DNA from: Endothia cerciana
Lineage: Eukaryota > Ascomycota > Sordariomycetes > Diaporthales > Cryphonectriaceae
Reading direction: 5' to 3'
DNA: 64,000 nt
Assembly: GCA_026119935.1 (NCBI GenBank)
Contig: JALRMH010000058.1
Location: 1 to 64,000, forward strand
Positions 46,534 to 59,460 of the stretch are shown here, in pieces. A program made the translations under genes and the position numbers. The notes beneath the pieces were generated by a model. It was not told where the DNA came from. It searched no databases and saw nothing but the letters and a program-made list of their open reading frames with translations. The first letter of the stretch is position 1; each line of letters begins with the position of its first letter.

Positions 46534-46908
46534 TTGTTGTGGGTAGGGACCCCCACGCGCGTCGTAGTAGCCCCCCCTGTGCTGCTCACCACTGTACCTG
46601 TGGTCGGGGGGGAGCTGGACAGGAGGTAGCTGATAGCCCGGCGGATGAGAGCCGTAGCCGTTTGCACCGGTGGGAGACACCGAGTAGTTGCCAGGCGCCC
46701 TCGTGTCTGGAGGGTTGGGATAGCGACTACCATAGGTCTGGAGGCCGTCCTGGATAGGTGGGAGGGTCACACTCGAAGGCAGGGGCAGGTAGTGGGAGTG
46801 GGTTGTCCGCTGCTGGCGATCATCCTCCTCACCAGGAGGAGGCGGATAGGCAGATTCCTGTGGGTGATCGTACGAGTGACCACCCCTGTGGCCGTTCTGA
46901 CCAGACAT
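45597..46908 (-). CDS. Zn2Cys6 binuclear-cluster transcription factor, 2 exons, 416 aa
   Basis: Exons on the - strand are 46908–46318 and 46256–45597. The intron (GTCAGT...CGCAG, 61 bp) is in phase 0 and falls inside the zinc cluster, between RRRK and IRC. The six cysteines are C190-x2-C193-x6-C200-x9-C210-x2-C213-x6-C220, typical of fungal GAL4-type DNA-binding domains. The ~185 residues before it are rich in Pro, Tyr, Gly and Gln and include a poly-Pro run and a Pro-Gln run, encoded by GGC and GCTGCG repeats at 46487–46530. The C-terminal ~190 residues are also low complexity (Pro, Gly, Gln, Arg). No fungal-specific transcription factor (MHR) domain is present, so this belongs to the shorter class with a central cluster. 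VFQPVSSSS follows the cluster, as in a conserved ascomycete family I recognise but cannot name. DNA target unknown. Confidence 0.92.
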
Positions 46909-47400
46909 GTTGGAGCCTGTTGTGGGTTGTGTGCCCGGCGACGGCGACGACCTCGAGCTCCTTCTCGGTCGCCCAGAGGGGCTTCGGCTTGATCAGAGGT
47001 GTGGTGGGCGGACAGATAAGAAAACCCAGGTCAGGACTGGTCGCACCGGCCCCTGTCCAGATGGGAAGGTGGGTTGGTGTGAGGTGCAACGGCAGACCTG
47101 TCGTCCGTGGCTGTGGTTGCGATTGGGTGGGTGGTTGTGTGTGGGAAGGGGAGAGGGGGGGAGAGAGAGAGAGGGGAGAGAGAAGAGAGAAGAGAGAAGA
47201 GTGAGAGAGAGAGAGGGGGGGAGAGAGAAGGGGGAGAGAGGGAGAAGGTGAGTGATAAAAGGTTGGTGAAATGTTGAAGTTGCCAGAGGGGAAGGCGGCG
47301 GCGCGGAAATCCCAGAGTCGTGGGTGCAGGTGCCTCGACTAAGTATGTGGGGAACCTTTTTTTTTTTTTCCACAGGCACAACCTTGGGTCTTAATACTCC
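46909..47400 (-). promoter_or_regulatory. Probable leader and promoter of the Zn2Cys6 gene with CT-rich tract
   Basis: The 490 bp 5' of the ATG include a GA-rich tract at 47155–47245 on the + strand, which is CT-rich on the sense strand. Pyrimidine-rich tracts at this distance are common in filamentous fungal promoters. No TATA box or specific operator is identifiable. Confidence 0.4.
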
Positions 47401-47404
47401 AGCG

Positions 47405-47441
47405 GGTGCGGTGCGGTGCGGTGCGGTGCGGTGCGGTGCGT
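47405..47441. repeat. (GGTGC)n pentanucleotide repeat
   Basis: Seven tandem copies of the pentamer. Confidence 0.95.
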
Positions 47442-49494
47442 TGCGCTGCAGCAGGGCAAGCGTGGTGGTGCTGGTGTGGTCCAGCTGTGGCCCCAGTGTG
47501 GTCCCCCCCCCAGTGTGGTCCCCCCCCAGTGCGGTGCAGTGCGATCCAGCCCCGGCCCAGTCCAGCCCACTCGTTTCCCTGTTCGCCGGGTGCTACTGTG
47601 GTACCAGGTCACCCACTACAAGGCGGGACAGCCCGACGGCCGTGGATTCAGATTACACGTCAGTCTTCGCCCCTTTGGTCTGGTGCGTGACTTCTGTGCC
47701 GTCTCTTAGGCTCGAGATAGCTCTGGTCCCAACCACCGACGGGGTATGGTACGCTCCCCTGGGTTGCAGGAGGGGGGAACGCAAAAAAGAAAGTGCAGCG
47801 CGCGGCAGACCACAGGCGGGACGACCCTTCTGGTATGTGCTGTTCTTCTGGGTCTCGCTCAGCCCGGCCCGTCAGGCCTGTCAAATTCCAGGATCCCACT
47901 AAACCGCCCGGGGTTGTTTTGTTGCGCTTGCGGTGGCTATTGCTGTTTGTTTGCGACCGCAAGTCGCACCCCACGGCGCCACTGCCGCGCCCAACAGGAA
48001 TGTCAGCGTCCAGCCCTTTAGAAGACGTGTCGTGTCTTGTCTGCACCGCCAGCACGACAGACACGAGATGAGCACAGGTAGGCGGGTAGGTGGCCGAGAG
48101 GAGGAGGGGGGGGGGGATGGTTGAGAGGAGGTTGCCGCGTCTAATTGGACTGCATGCGAGCGCGATGGACAGCAGGCCCGGGCAGGTCCCACCTCAGCAA
48201 GATGGGCAGGGTGGGTGATGGGGGCGTAAACCCAAGCTCGCAGTGGATGGACAGGACGTGCAGGTGATGCGTTGGCGAGATGATACATTCTCTGCAGGCC
48301 TGGTCCCGACAGGAGCATGGCGGCCATGACGAGGAGACAGGATGTGACTGACGTACCTTTCTAGAATTGGATGGGAAGGGGGGGGGGGAACGCGCCGGCT
48401 GCGGGTGGGGTCGAGGACCGACAGCAGATCAAGGGCGGGCGGAGAAGGAGAGAGACAGAGAGGGGGGGGGGGGATGGAGAGACAGAGAGAGGGCAGAGAG
48501 GGCGAGGGAGAGGGCGAGGGAGAGAGAGGACAGGACGTATGTCGAAGATGGGCAGCGAGCCCCCGTTGCCAGTGGTGGACGGATGAGTCGGGTCCCCTTA
48601 GGGCACTCGGGGCTTGACTCGATGCCTCCTTAGTGCCGTCCGCAATGGAAATAATGATGGACCGCACCCAGACCGACGGACACGGCACGATACGAGACGA
48701 CGAGTCTGCCAGCTCAGGCAGGTCGGGGGGGAGGTGAAGCTGACGAGATGTGATGGAGAGAAAAAAAAGGTCAGGGCAAAGGCCGTCCCCGGGGGGGGCT
48801 ATGTAAGTAAAGTAAGGTCAAGGTTATTAACCTCAGCAGTTTGGGACCGAGGGGAGACGAGAGAGAGAGAGACCCGCCCTGGCTGGGTCCGGCTCGCTTC
48901 GCATTCTTGGTCTCTGTCAATGCTGCCAAGATCCAGGTCGGGACTCCAGGAGGTGGGTGGGGAAGACTGGTGGGAGAGCGAGAGGGACCCCCCCAGAGAC
49001 AGAGAATGCACGACTGACAGGTTGCGGTTGTTGGGCGCCCACCACACCTGTGGAGGGGAGGGGAGGGGAGGGGGGGGGTAAGACTAATGCTGCCGTGCCG
49101 CTGCTGGGAGAGGGGTCCCATGTGCCCAGGCGCCCTGTCCCGCCCCATGTCTGCTGCGGGACCCACCGTCCAAGCTGCAGCTGCGGGTAGGGCAGGCCAG
49201 GCCAGGGAGAGGTACGTACTCGGTCCCCGTCACAGTGCTGGGGTACCTCGACCGTCCGGTACTGTCTACAGTACCTCCCGCAGAGGTACCACCCCCCCCC
49301 ATGTCGCCCCTACGTGGCGTCCATGTACCTCCCTCCCACACGCCCGTATAGTCCAGGCCACCTTGCCTATATTCACTTATGTACGTACCGTACCTCCGTA
49401 CACGTCGTGTGCAGGCAAGGAGTGGCCGGAATTGCGATGGGCGTCAGATGACCACTCAAAAGTAGAAGGATCTGGCAAATGAGTCCTCTCATAC

Positions 49495-49581
49495 AGGGAG
49501 GGGGAGGAAGAGAGAGGGAGAGAGAGGGAGAGAGAGGGAGAGAGAGGGAGAGAGAGGGGGGGGGGGAGGGAGAGAGAGAGT
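49495..49581. repeat. Purine minisatellite, GGGAGAGA-type unit
   Basis: Repeated 10-bp unit of the form gagagaggga with a G run in the middle; all purine on the + strand. Confidence 0.9.
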
Positions 49582-50765
49582 CGAGTTATAGCTACGACCG
49601 TCTGAGGCTGCACCTGGCGGGGGGAGGGGGCCACTGCCCAACTGCGAGTGCCTGAGCTGTCATGAGCACCGAAACAAGGCCGGCAGGCAAGAGCCGCCTG
49701 GCGGCGCGCCTGCGCGTGTGGAATGGGATTGTGTCGGATACTTGTGTGTTTTGGATATCGTGGTGGTTGCTGGTGCTGGTTCGGCCACATGTCCCCAGAG
49801 GCCACACCATGATTAAGGTTTGGGTACCTGGCTCGGATCTTCCCTTGTCGCGGGAAGTTCCAGTGGTCCCCTTCTGTCGGCCATGCTTCGCCGTTTTCAT
49901 TCCAGACATGCGAGAGCGAAAAGCGAGGCAAGGGCAAGGGGCCACCTCCCGCTTGCAGAGTATCATTGGCTGCTTTCAGATGTGTTGCAGCTTGATGAAC
50001 GGTGACGATCTTCCGCGTGCGGGCAAAACGCAAACAAGGCCCTGGTCAGGCGCCTTTCTGGAGTCGGGACCTCAGGGATCGCGAGGGGGGAGGCGCTAAG
50101 GTCCAGCGCCGGGCCCCAGCTAACCCAGCAACAGCCCCCATCTCCTTGGTGCGGGATGGAGGTGCAGCAGCCGCGGCCCTCTGGTATGGTGTCATCATTC
50201 TTGATCCGGGAGACCACTGCTTGTACGTACCATATTACTGTGGCACAGCCCCATAGCGCGAGGCATTGGGTGGCCGTTTTGGGATTTGGGGGGGGGGGGG
50301 GTACGTCACAAAGTAAGCGAGGGTAGCGGGTGATGTCGAGTCGAGTGCGCTGGTCAGCCAGGGCTGCAGGCGGCGCCGTCCTTCCCCCAGGACGGAACCA
50401 TAACCGTCGTTAGGGAGTCATCCCGGGCTAGTGTCTGCGTTCGTTGGATCGGGCGGTGCCATTCGATGGTGAAACAGATAACACAAACTCGCAAGAAGGT
50501 TGGCGGCGAGCAGGACGGAAGCGTAGCGACCTGCCGCGTCCTAGCGTTGCCTCCCTGGCCTGTACGGAACCAGACGCTCGGGCCCAATATCGTGTTTGTC
50601 TTGCTCGGATCACTTGGCGCCCAGGGTGCATGACTTTGCCCATTCGAAAGCACCCTACCGGCCTCACCCGGTTCTGGATGAGGCCTGCCCCAAGTGTGAC
50701 CGCGGGAGCTGGTGGCTGACGGCCAGCTTTTAAGAGCATTCCTCTCTTGCAGAGGAGAGTTGGGC

Positions 50766-50766
<1 letters not shown>

Positions 50767-50802
<36 letters not shown>

Positions 50803-50803
50803 G
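50767..50803. repeat. (CCAG)n tetranucleotide microsatellite
   Basis: About nine perfect units. Confidence 0.95.
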
Positions 50804-53005
50804 CATCCCCGACGGCTGCTGACCTCGGTATGCTCGAGGAATGGCGGAGGCGCTCAACGTGTCTGTCTGCTGCCTGCTCGCTGGCTCATCCCTACCGGAT
50901 ACTTCGTACCCTGCAGCGAGATCACCATGAATAATACTGTTGGTGTGCGGTGTTTGGGTCACCAGGTCTTTGGGTGCCCCCGCGGCAGAGTTTGTGATTG
51001 GTGAGGCTCCCTGGAGCAGGTGCTGACGGTGGGGAGATGATGCCCGCACTGACCAAGGCTAACGTTCGTCGAATCCCAACGCCGTGGGCCCTATTCAACA
51101 GGTCGCATTGCAGGCCGCAGCATCGAAGGATTTAGTTTGGACCCCGTCTGCCCTGCGATGGAAGGATCTGGCTAGCAGCTCACATGGCCGATTATATCAG
51201 AGCAAGCAGCCGGTATGCTATTCTCGAATCTAGTGCCAAAGCAAGGCCTGCCCCCAGAGCGATGCGCCCTTATTAGAGTGGGCACGGGGCCGAGGATGGA
51301 GATAAGCACAGACTGCATGGTGAGGGTATAGCTGAACATTCATATCGGCAGGTGCCAATCCTGCCCTTCAGATGCCCTTCGGGCAGGTGGACGGTGTTTT
51401 TTTTTTTTTTTTTTCTTTCTCCCTCGTATATGCCGGAGATGTCAAGGCAATCTGCCTCTCCAGGTCTTTCGGACGAGGACGAAAAGACCGAGTCCCCGAA
51501 TGGAGCAACTCGACTCGGAAGCGCTTACCGTGCCTAATATATTGGACGGCGGCAGCAGGACAACAGTCCGTGGTGTGTTGCAAGAATGGTAGGATGGCGA
51601 TGAGTTACGGTGTGCTTCCAGAGAGTATCCTTGCAACATCTGACCTCCTCCCGGGCACTCCCCCCTCGCTGCCACTGTGACTTTGCAGGTCCCACTGATG
51701 AGCGACACAGCCCCCCTCTTCGACCGCGCCAAATTCGGCAACCCGTGAGTGCCTCGACTGGTCCCGCGTGGTGGAGGACGAGCTGGTTGGCCGACTGGTC
51801 CCGCACATGCAGCCCGCCTCAGAGGGTGATGATTTGTGTACCAGGATCTCCCGCTCGGTGCTGGTCTCTCCTGAGGGCCAAAAAGGCCACCACAGAAGCG
51901 AGTGGTACACCGGGGAAATGGGGGGGGGGGATGGCTCGGGGACCAAAACACCATCATCATCCTGGGTCCCATCGGATCGAGATCGGTAGACAGAGGCCGT
52001 CCAGAAGTCGCGTCTTCGGCAGGGATCCCGAGGTCCTTGATCGCGGGGCTGCGACGTTGAGGCCCTGGGTCGGGTTGGCCATCTGCCCTGCGCGAAGGTC
52101 CAGAGGCACCGAGTAGCCTTTGCTGGCTCTCGACACGGGGCCGCCGGTTATTTGTTCATAGCAGGCCGTGGGATAAGAGGCTGGGGGGGCCAGGCCTGAT
52201 TTTTGAGGTCTCGGCAGGTCGTCCAACAGCAGGTCTCTGGTCGGGCGCCGGCAAGGTCGGCATCCCTCCCAGACCTCGAACCCCCGACCGGCTCGGCTGG
52301 CGTAGAAGAAGGTGGAGGCCGTGGCCTGAGAGGCACTACTATGGTGCATACATGTTGGGTTAGTACTGTATGTAGTACGGAGTACTATGGTAGAAGCCAG
52401 GCCGCGTGGGCTGCAGGGGTGTGCAATATCTGCACGATTTCGGGCGCGGACACTGCCGTGAACCGCTCTGTGTGATCAGCGGCAACAACGGGCATCGCCA
52501 GGGGTGCCAGGGACGGCATGCTGTGGCTTCAGACATCAGGTTCAGCTCCGTCACCCCTGTGACATCTGAAGGGCGCTGTTTTGGGGGGGGGGGTATTACT
52601 GGGCGTGTGCCCCGTCTCGGCGACGCCGGGTTGGCGCGCATAACTACCGACCCGTGGGAGACGGCCGTCCTCGGGTGGTTTTTTTTTTTTTGGTTTTTTT
52701 TTTTTTTTTTCATTCCAGCGCCGAAGGTGGCCATACTGTCTGTGGTGGGCCGATCCTAAGGAGATGGGGGAGCCGGAAGAGAGACGCAAGGACTGCTGCG
52801 TGGTTGTCAATATGGAGGCGGCAGGCCCCCCCTCCCCCCAACTCCTGCTGCTGCACTGCAGGTCAGCACAAGCCCAGCCAGCCTCAGTGGCTTAGGATGG
52901 GGGGCAGGTATCGCACGTAACACTTCCTGATGCTGCGAGGACGGCGTATACAGCCGTTTGGGGATGGACGGATGGTCGCCTCACAAGACGCGGTTGAGGG
53001 CGGCG

Positions 53006-53049
53006 ATGGTGGTGGTGGTGGTGGTGGTGGTGGTGGCGGCGGCGGCGGC
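53006..53049. repeat. Compound trinucleotide microsatellite (GGT)n(GGC)n
   Basis: About ten GGT units switch to about five GGC units by a one-base change of the unit. Confidence 0.9.
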
Positions 53050-53992
53050 TTGGACGCTCCTCCCATCGTCGTCGTATCATCGTCGTCGTATCGTCCCGGG
53101 TGGCCTTGGAGGTGCATGTGGAAGAACAGCCAACCAACCACCAACCACTCTGGGCTGGAGCCCCAGGGAGGTGCATCGCCCAGGCCTGCCCACCCGAGAC
53201 GAATATCAGAGACCGGCGTAGGGATTTGCGGACCGTACCTGCCCGAATTTATCGCTCCTGCCGTGTTATATTGGGGGCATGGTAGGAGGTTCAGGGAGGT
53301 CAGCTGCTGTCACCGCTGCCGCCTTCCCAGTCTGTCTGTTCCAGCATGGGGGGTACCGGATACCTGGCGCCGGGGTTGGGGCTTCTACCGGCACCACGCC
53401 TGGATGGGTCCTCGGCCGAGGTACCGTGGTACATACATCGTACCGTACGGTACAGTACCGTGCCCTCTTCCCCATCTCCTCCTCCACCCCGCTGAGGCCC
53501 TGCCCACCTGCATGCAGTCTTCCGACGACTCAACTTCGTCCACGATCCACGGCCTTGGCCTGCAGGTTGATGAGTCTCGAAATGGCCTGCTGTCCTCTGA
53601 TGCAAGCCCGCAAAGCCCCGTAGGGGACGATCAGAACCCGCACCTGCCGAGCCATCCCGCCCCTCGCCGTCGCCCTCCCAACTTCGCTCGGCCTCAGAAA
53701 TATCGTCCAGGGTTGCATCTCGAATCTCGCGTTCCGCAACTGAAGTCCTGGCGCCGCGCCGGACCTCCACCAAGTTTCCCTGCACAGGCCATCCAGGCTG
53801 CGCGCTGCGTCCCTCCAGACACCGTCCAACAGAGGGCGGCGTGCGGTAGCGCGGCAGTGCCCACGGGATACTATAGGTGACAACAGCCTGCTCGGTGCCA
53901 TTTTCGTGACCGTGGGCGCCCTTCCCCCCCCCCCCCCACAAACTGGTGCTGACCAGACGACTACTGCGTACCAACGTCGCTGACCCGCCTGG

Positions 53993-54031
53993 GCAGGGCA
54001 CGGCAGGGCACGGCAGGGCACGGCAGGGCAA
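53993..54031. repeat. 10-bp tandem repeat (GGGCACGGCA)n
   Basis: Nearly four copies of the decamer in tandem. Confidence 0.9.
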
Positions 54032-54422
54032 GGGTGCTAGCTACCCCACGAGATACAGGTTTACCCGCGTCATTATAACCCAGCACAACGCTACGTCCGG
54101 CCTATCTGAGGCAGCAGTATGGACAGCCGAGAGCTTTGCCCATGTTGGACGGTTACGTGGACCGACTTGCTGCTGGCACACCCTCCCGCCCTCTCCAGAC
54201 CATCCCCTCACGTCGTGGGTGCCACTCCGCAAGCCTGCCTCGCCGGGTACACAACAAGACACGTACAACAGCCACCATCCACCGGCAGCAATCCTCCTCC
54301 CCCATGCAGGCTGAGACGCACGGCATGCGGTTGAAGCTGCCCCAGCAGTACACAAACAGCCCTTCCTGGCCCACCCCCAACAGCAGCTGTCCAGAGGTGT
54401 CCGGCCTAGTGCAGAAGCGACG

Positions 54423-54452
54423 TCCATCCATCCATCCATCCATCCATCCATC
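54423..54452. repeat. (CATC)n tetranucleotide microsatellite
   Basis: About seven perfect units, followed 20 bp downstream by a CT-rich repeat at 54473–54510. Confidence 0.95.
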
Positions 54453-57400
54453 CGGCTGTCCGTAGCAATCCCCTCTCTCTCTCTCTCTCTCTCGCTCTCG
54501 CTCTCTCTCGAGCAGAACGAAGGGTCTCGCTGACCCAGCCCTCCGGAAAAGTGCAAGCGGCAATGCAAGGGAGGAGGCGGTCGGGCGGGAAGCAGGATGC
54601 TATCCTTGCTCGGTGTGGAAGGCCTAGTCAACTCCAGACAGAAACACAAGGTGGCGGCCATGGACCAGGGTCCCCGAAGAACCCCCCATTTGCAGAAATC
54701 GTCGACTCCACCGTTCACGCGATCGTTACCCTTGCGTCCCCTGCTTAGCCCAACTGCGCCGCTCAGCCGATTCCAGAGACAGTGCAAATACAAAGTGCCT
54801 ATCGGGGGGCCCTGCAGGCAGGTGGGCCCACCTCCCAGAGGACTACCCAGCAAGGGATTGGTGATCCTGTTTGGGGAGGCAGTGGCCAAGCTGAACAGGC
54901 ATCGCACTGCCAGTGGCCTGGTGCGCTACGTTTTCGTCCATCTCGCTGTTTTGGTCCTCGTGCCGAACGCCCTGGTGCACGGCCAGACATGGTAGATGTA
55001 TCCAGCGCCACGAAAACCTCGCGTGGGAATGACCGATCATCCGCACCAACCAGCGTGGCAGATCTCTATCGTCACAGGCATCGATCCCATCTGAGACCAT
55101 TTGGTATCGTCAGGTCGTTCCCCGCCGTTCCTCGTTGCTCTTTTCGGTCTTCGCCTGCAGCATCTCCCAGGCACAAAGGTCACACGGAGCCGTGTACCAA
55201 GCGCCATTACGACCGTATTACCCGGACCGCAGGGGGTGGAGAGTTGGAACGATCCACGGCGTTATAGAGACAGAGCTTGTCTGCCTCTGCCTGCTGGTTC
55301 CAGCATCAGACGGTTGCTCTTGTCCCCGTCAAGTGCACCAGGACAACGGACTTTTTCTACACGCTCATGCCTCCCGGAGCAAGCTGAGCGCCATCACGCT
55401 GAATGCGGACGGGAGGGGGGTTGCGGGGGGGGGGTGGACCAGCAGCACCTTTCCCGCAACGACGTTCCCACGAACGGTTCAATCACGGCTACCGACCGTT
55501 GCCTAGGCAGTGTTGCTACCTAGTGTCACAGGTGTCACAGGTGGCGGTCTTTTGGCCGGCGAGCTTGCCATACAGTTCCACCACCCTCAGGGACGGCCGG
55601 GTCATGCCGCGTGGAAAGACCTGGTTGCGTCGCACGGCATACCGAAGCATAGCCCTTCCGGTCTTGGGGTTGAGATGAGGGCTGCATCGAGCCAAGTGCG
55701 GACCGCTAGGCGGGCCACTCCACTGCTCAGTAGACCGTACATCCAAGTTCATGCAGACTACTAAGGTCAGACGACAGGCCTGCTTAGCTTTACCGCTCTA
55801 GCGAGAAACAAGATTAGCTCGCTACGGTTTGACCCCATACACCACAGGCCGACCAACCCGCCGCGATGAGAGGCGGCGGGGTAGACCTGCAAATCCGAAC
55901 CACTTCCCGCAAGTTCTCTTTCATATTCCTCTCGGAAATCTACCTCGAGCACTGGGAACACATTGAGCTTCAACGGCAAAGTTATGACACCAGTGCAGCG
56001 GGGTCGGTCCGGTGTGGATTCCACCGCATAGGCAGCGCTGTCGGGCACGGGAGACGATGACCAGCGGGTCCTCCTGGACAGGGAGCTATGGGTTCTCCTT
56101 CGTTAGCGCCACGGCACATCGAGTAGGGTGCTGTCGCGGTATCTCGTCCCACGGCGGCGGCTGTGCGATGACTTATTAACCCAGCATACACTTCCAATCG
56201 AAGCCAAAAGTTTAGGAGTCAGAGGGATGCACAGAACAGAGGACCTCGCGCAAGACCTGGTCCCGCGAAAGGCCATCTGCGTAATGATTTCGTTGAGGCT
56301 GCTTTCGTCATGGGTCTTCGGTCTGGGCTCTCGAGGTTTTTCTAGGAGGAATAGGCAGATGCCTACGGGCGGACAAGTCGTCTTCTCGGCCTTCCTTGCG
56401 GCGCATACCTCAAGGACAAGATACAACAATAAGGACAGCACAGGTGTGGCGATGGACAGGCCCAGGGTCGTTCCGAGAAGACACTACTGGCGCCACTGCA
56501 GCTTCAGCATCAGACCTACGACTGCTTCTGCGACGGCGGGGGGGGGGGGGGCAGGACCATCCAAGGTACTACAGAACCTTAAGAGACGAGGTTCTGTGCC
56601 ATCCCTGGGGATAGCAATCGAGATCCCCCGGGCTTGTCCTGGAGCCACTCGGTCAGAACTAGGGGCAAGCTGGTGGACATGGAACGCCATGGAGAGCACC
56701 CCGCCGCGGCAGCTAGGGGCGACCCGAGTGCTGGCCGTGATCGAGTACGAGGAGCCTTGCCCGTACTGGACGGCAGCAGACGTGGCAGCCATCATCCCTC
56801 GGGCAGATGCTTTGGACGCCGTGAGGTGCTTTTGGCAAAGGGCCGACCATACAGCTTCCGGTCCAGCCCGGCGGACGATAGTCCCTGGCTGATAAACGAT
56901 TTCAGAGGCGTGCCTCTGCCTACAGGCCGATTGACGACGCCGGGGAGGCCGCCATAATTCAGGATTGTCTGAGTTCCGTGGGGTTAAGATTGCGGCCCCG
57001 CTCCCAAGCGCTGACATGATTGAAAAGTGAGGAGGGAGCAATCTTCGGTGTGGCCTCTTGCTGCTGGATTCAATGGCACCTGCTCAGTCCGACGTCTCCT
57101 GTCGCTGGCCTCATCTGTCACTGCTGCCCAACGGTATCAGAAAAGCTGTGCGCCCACCAGCGGCAAACCGGTTTCTAACCCTGAAGAGTGCCAGGTCATG
57201 TGCTCACGCAACAAGACGTGGCTATCCCTTATTTCTTCCAAAAAAGCGACTTGTCACTTCTCCGGGCCCCGTTGTCCATGGTAAAGAGTGGAGACGACAA
57301 GTGGTGCTAGGGCATCCAGCCTCAGTGACGGCAATTTTTGGAACCGAGAGACGACCTTTTCAAGACGAAAGATGGTAGCTTCGCCGGCATGACCTGGAAA

Positions 57401-59429
57401 GCGTGGGGCTATGTCCACCTGGGCACATCGAACCCAGCCACCCGCGCTCTGTCCTTTACTTTCGCTACATGTTTGCTTCACATCTAATAACTCCATTTTC
57501 ACATTCTGCGAGTTGGCCTGATCTACTCGAACATTTCATTTGGAGGAGCGTATACAGCCAAGGGATTCGTCCTGCACTTTGGTGCTGATGTCGGGCATGC
57601 CATCGCAGACTGGTCCTGGGAGGAGCACGTCGCCCGAGGAGCACTCTTGGTGGTGAGCTATGCTGACGGTGGCATGCGACGCCAGGAAAGCTGCCCGACT
57701 GGGCACGAGGACAGGAGCCAGCCGCCCTGCCCGCCCAGCGCCAGCCAACAGGATGGCAACAAAAGCAGAGCTGGTGGTCAGACACATGCAGCTGACCAAG
57801 GTCACTGACGAGACTTACTGGGCCGGAGGGGACCGCCCAGCTCAAGCATGGATCATCACGACAATCCGGCAGTCTTCCTGTACCACCGCCCTCCTTGTCA
57901 CCGTCTGACTCCTCTCACGTCAGGGTCGCTGGTACAGGGGTAGTCGCCCTTACATACATCACGTGAACATCAGGGTATGCGCGGGGCCGCAGCTTCCCGC
58001 CCTTCCCGTTCCTGGCATGCTGGATCTGTGTTCCGGTTGGCAGTTGATGATGGGATCTCTCTCAGCTGTGAAGGGACAATCCATGATGTGAACGGGCTGG
58101 ACGGGGATCGGGGCTGTAAGAGACACCGAGGCTGGGGGTGTCTGGAGATGGGAGCAGAGGCGGCACTACGACGTGGTACTCGTATTACAGTGCATCGACG
58201 CAAGTCGCGAGGCAAGCGAGGGGTCAACCTCAAGCCACATCCTGCTCCATGCTCGGCTATCGCCTAGGGACCTATACCTCGTCGCTAAACTCGGCTCCGT
58301 GCATGTTACGGCGTCATCATGCGACCACTCGCCTCTGCTATCACCGAAAGAAAAAAAAGAAAAAAGAAAAAGGAAAAAGAAAAAGAAAAAGAAAAAAAAA
58401 AGGGGGGGGGGGGAGGGGCGAGAGCTGCACCGCATACATCAGCCACGGCGTCCAACCTGCCATGTTGATGCTGATTGTCCTCGAGTGCTTCATCCACCAC
58501 GCGCTGGTAGCATCTTTGTTACGGTATGAATTTGCGCCGAAAAAGGCGGTGGGCCGCCCGTGGGGTTACAGCAGGGTTTCGAAGGAACCTTCCCGTTTTC
58601 GTCCTTGGCCGGCGCGTTGCTGCAGGTCATTCATTAGGCAAGGTTGCACTGCACGAAAGTATCGACTACAAGCCTGGTGCGTACTGGCTGTGTGTCGCGA
58701 TAAAAGTTCCTATTCGCACGGTGTGGTATGAGTCTCCCGCGACCCGCAGAACCCGGTCAGGTGAGGGCACGTCCACCACTTCATTTCAAACTCATCGGCT
58801 CCTTCGCGTCGGCGGATGTTCAAGCTAGGACTCTTGTGGTAGGAGAGATAGGCCGGGGGAGAACTGGGGGGCCCAGGGGATCCGTCACGGCGAGCACATC
58901 AGCACGGAATGCCATTCATGGTCCGGCGCCGGCGCTCGCCCTGCTGTCAGATCTTCCCGGCCTCGTCAATCTCACCTCCCGTCTATCCGCTTCTCGGGCC
59001 CAAACTGTTGGGTCGAAAGTTTCGCCGAGGCTTCCCGCTGTTCACGTGCGTTCGCAGACGACGAAGGCAAGTGGCAAACATGGGCAGATTTAGCCGAGAC
59101 ATGCATGCATCGTCCTACCCCGAGGCTGATTCCGCACAGAGGGCTCACACAAAGGCGCCATGTCTCGCCCGTCGAGAGGCTTCCTCCCGGCAAATGAGGT
59201 GTCACACCTCCAGTGCACTGTGGTAGTTCAGCGACAAGGCGGCCCAGGCTCAGAGCACCCGTGTTCATGTATGTCCCATCCGCTGACTTGCCCGATGAGG
59301 AAAACAGGCTTACTACCTTACGTCCTCATTACCAAAGCCTCCCCAAAATGTAGCTCACGTTACCCGTCATACTGTGGTACGGCATGTGCGCCGGGTTATC
59401 ACCACAGCTCCGCGAGACGGGACGGATGG

Positions 59430-59455
<26 letters not shown>
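59430..59455. repeat. (AC)13 dinucleotide microsatellite
   Basis: Perfect AC repeat. Confidence 0.95.

Positions 59456-59460
<5 letters not shown>

Noticed and set aside
53300..54031. 243-codon - strand frame over 53.3–54.0 kb
   Set aside because: Overlaps a + strand frame of similar length, includes the 10-bp repeat and has no recognisable domain or splice-consistent continuation.
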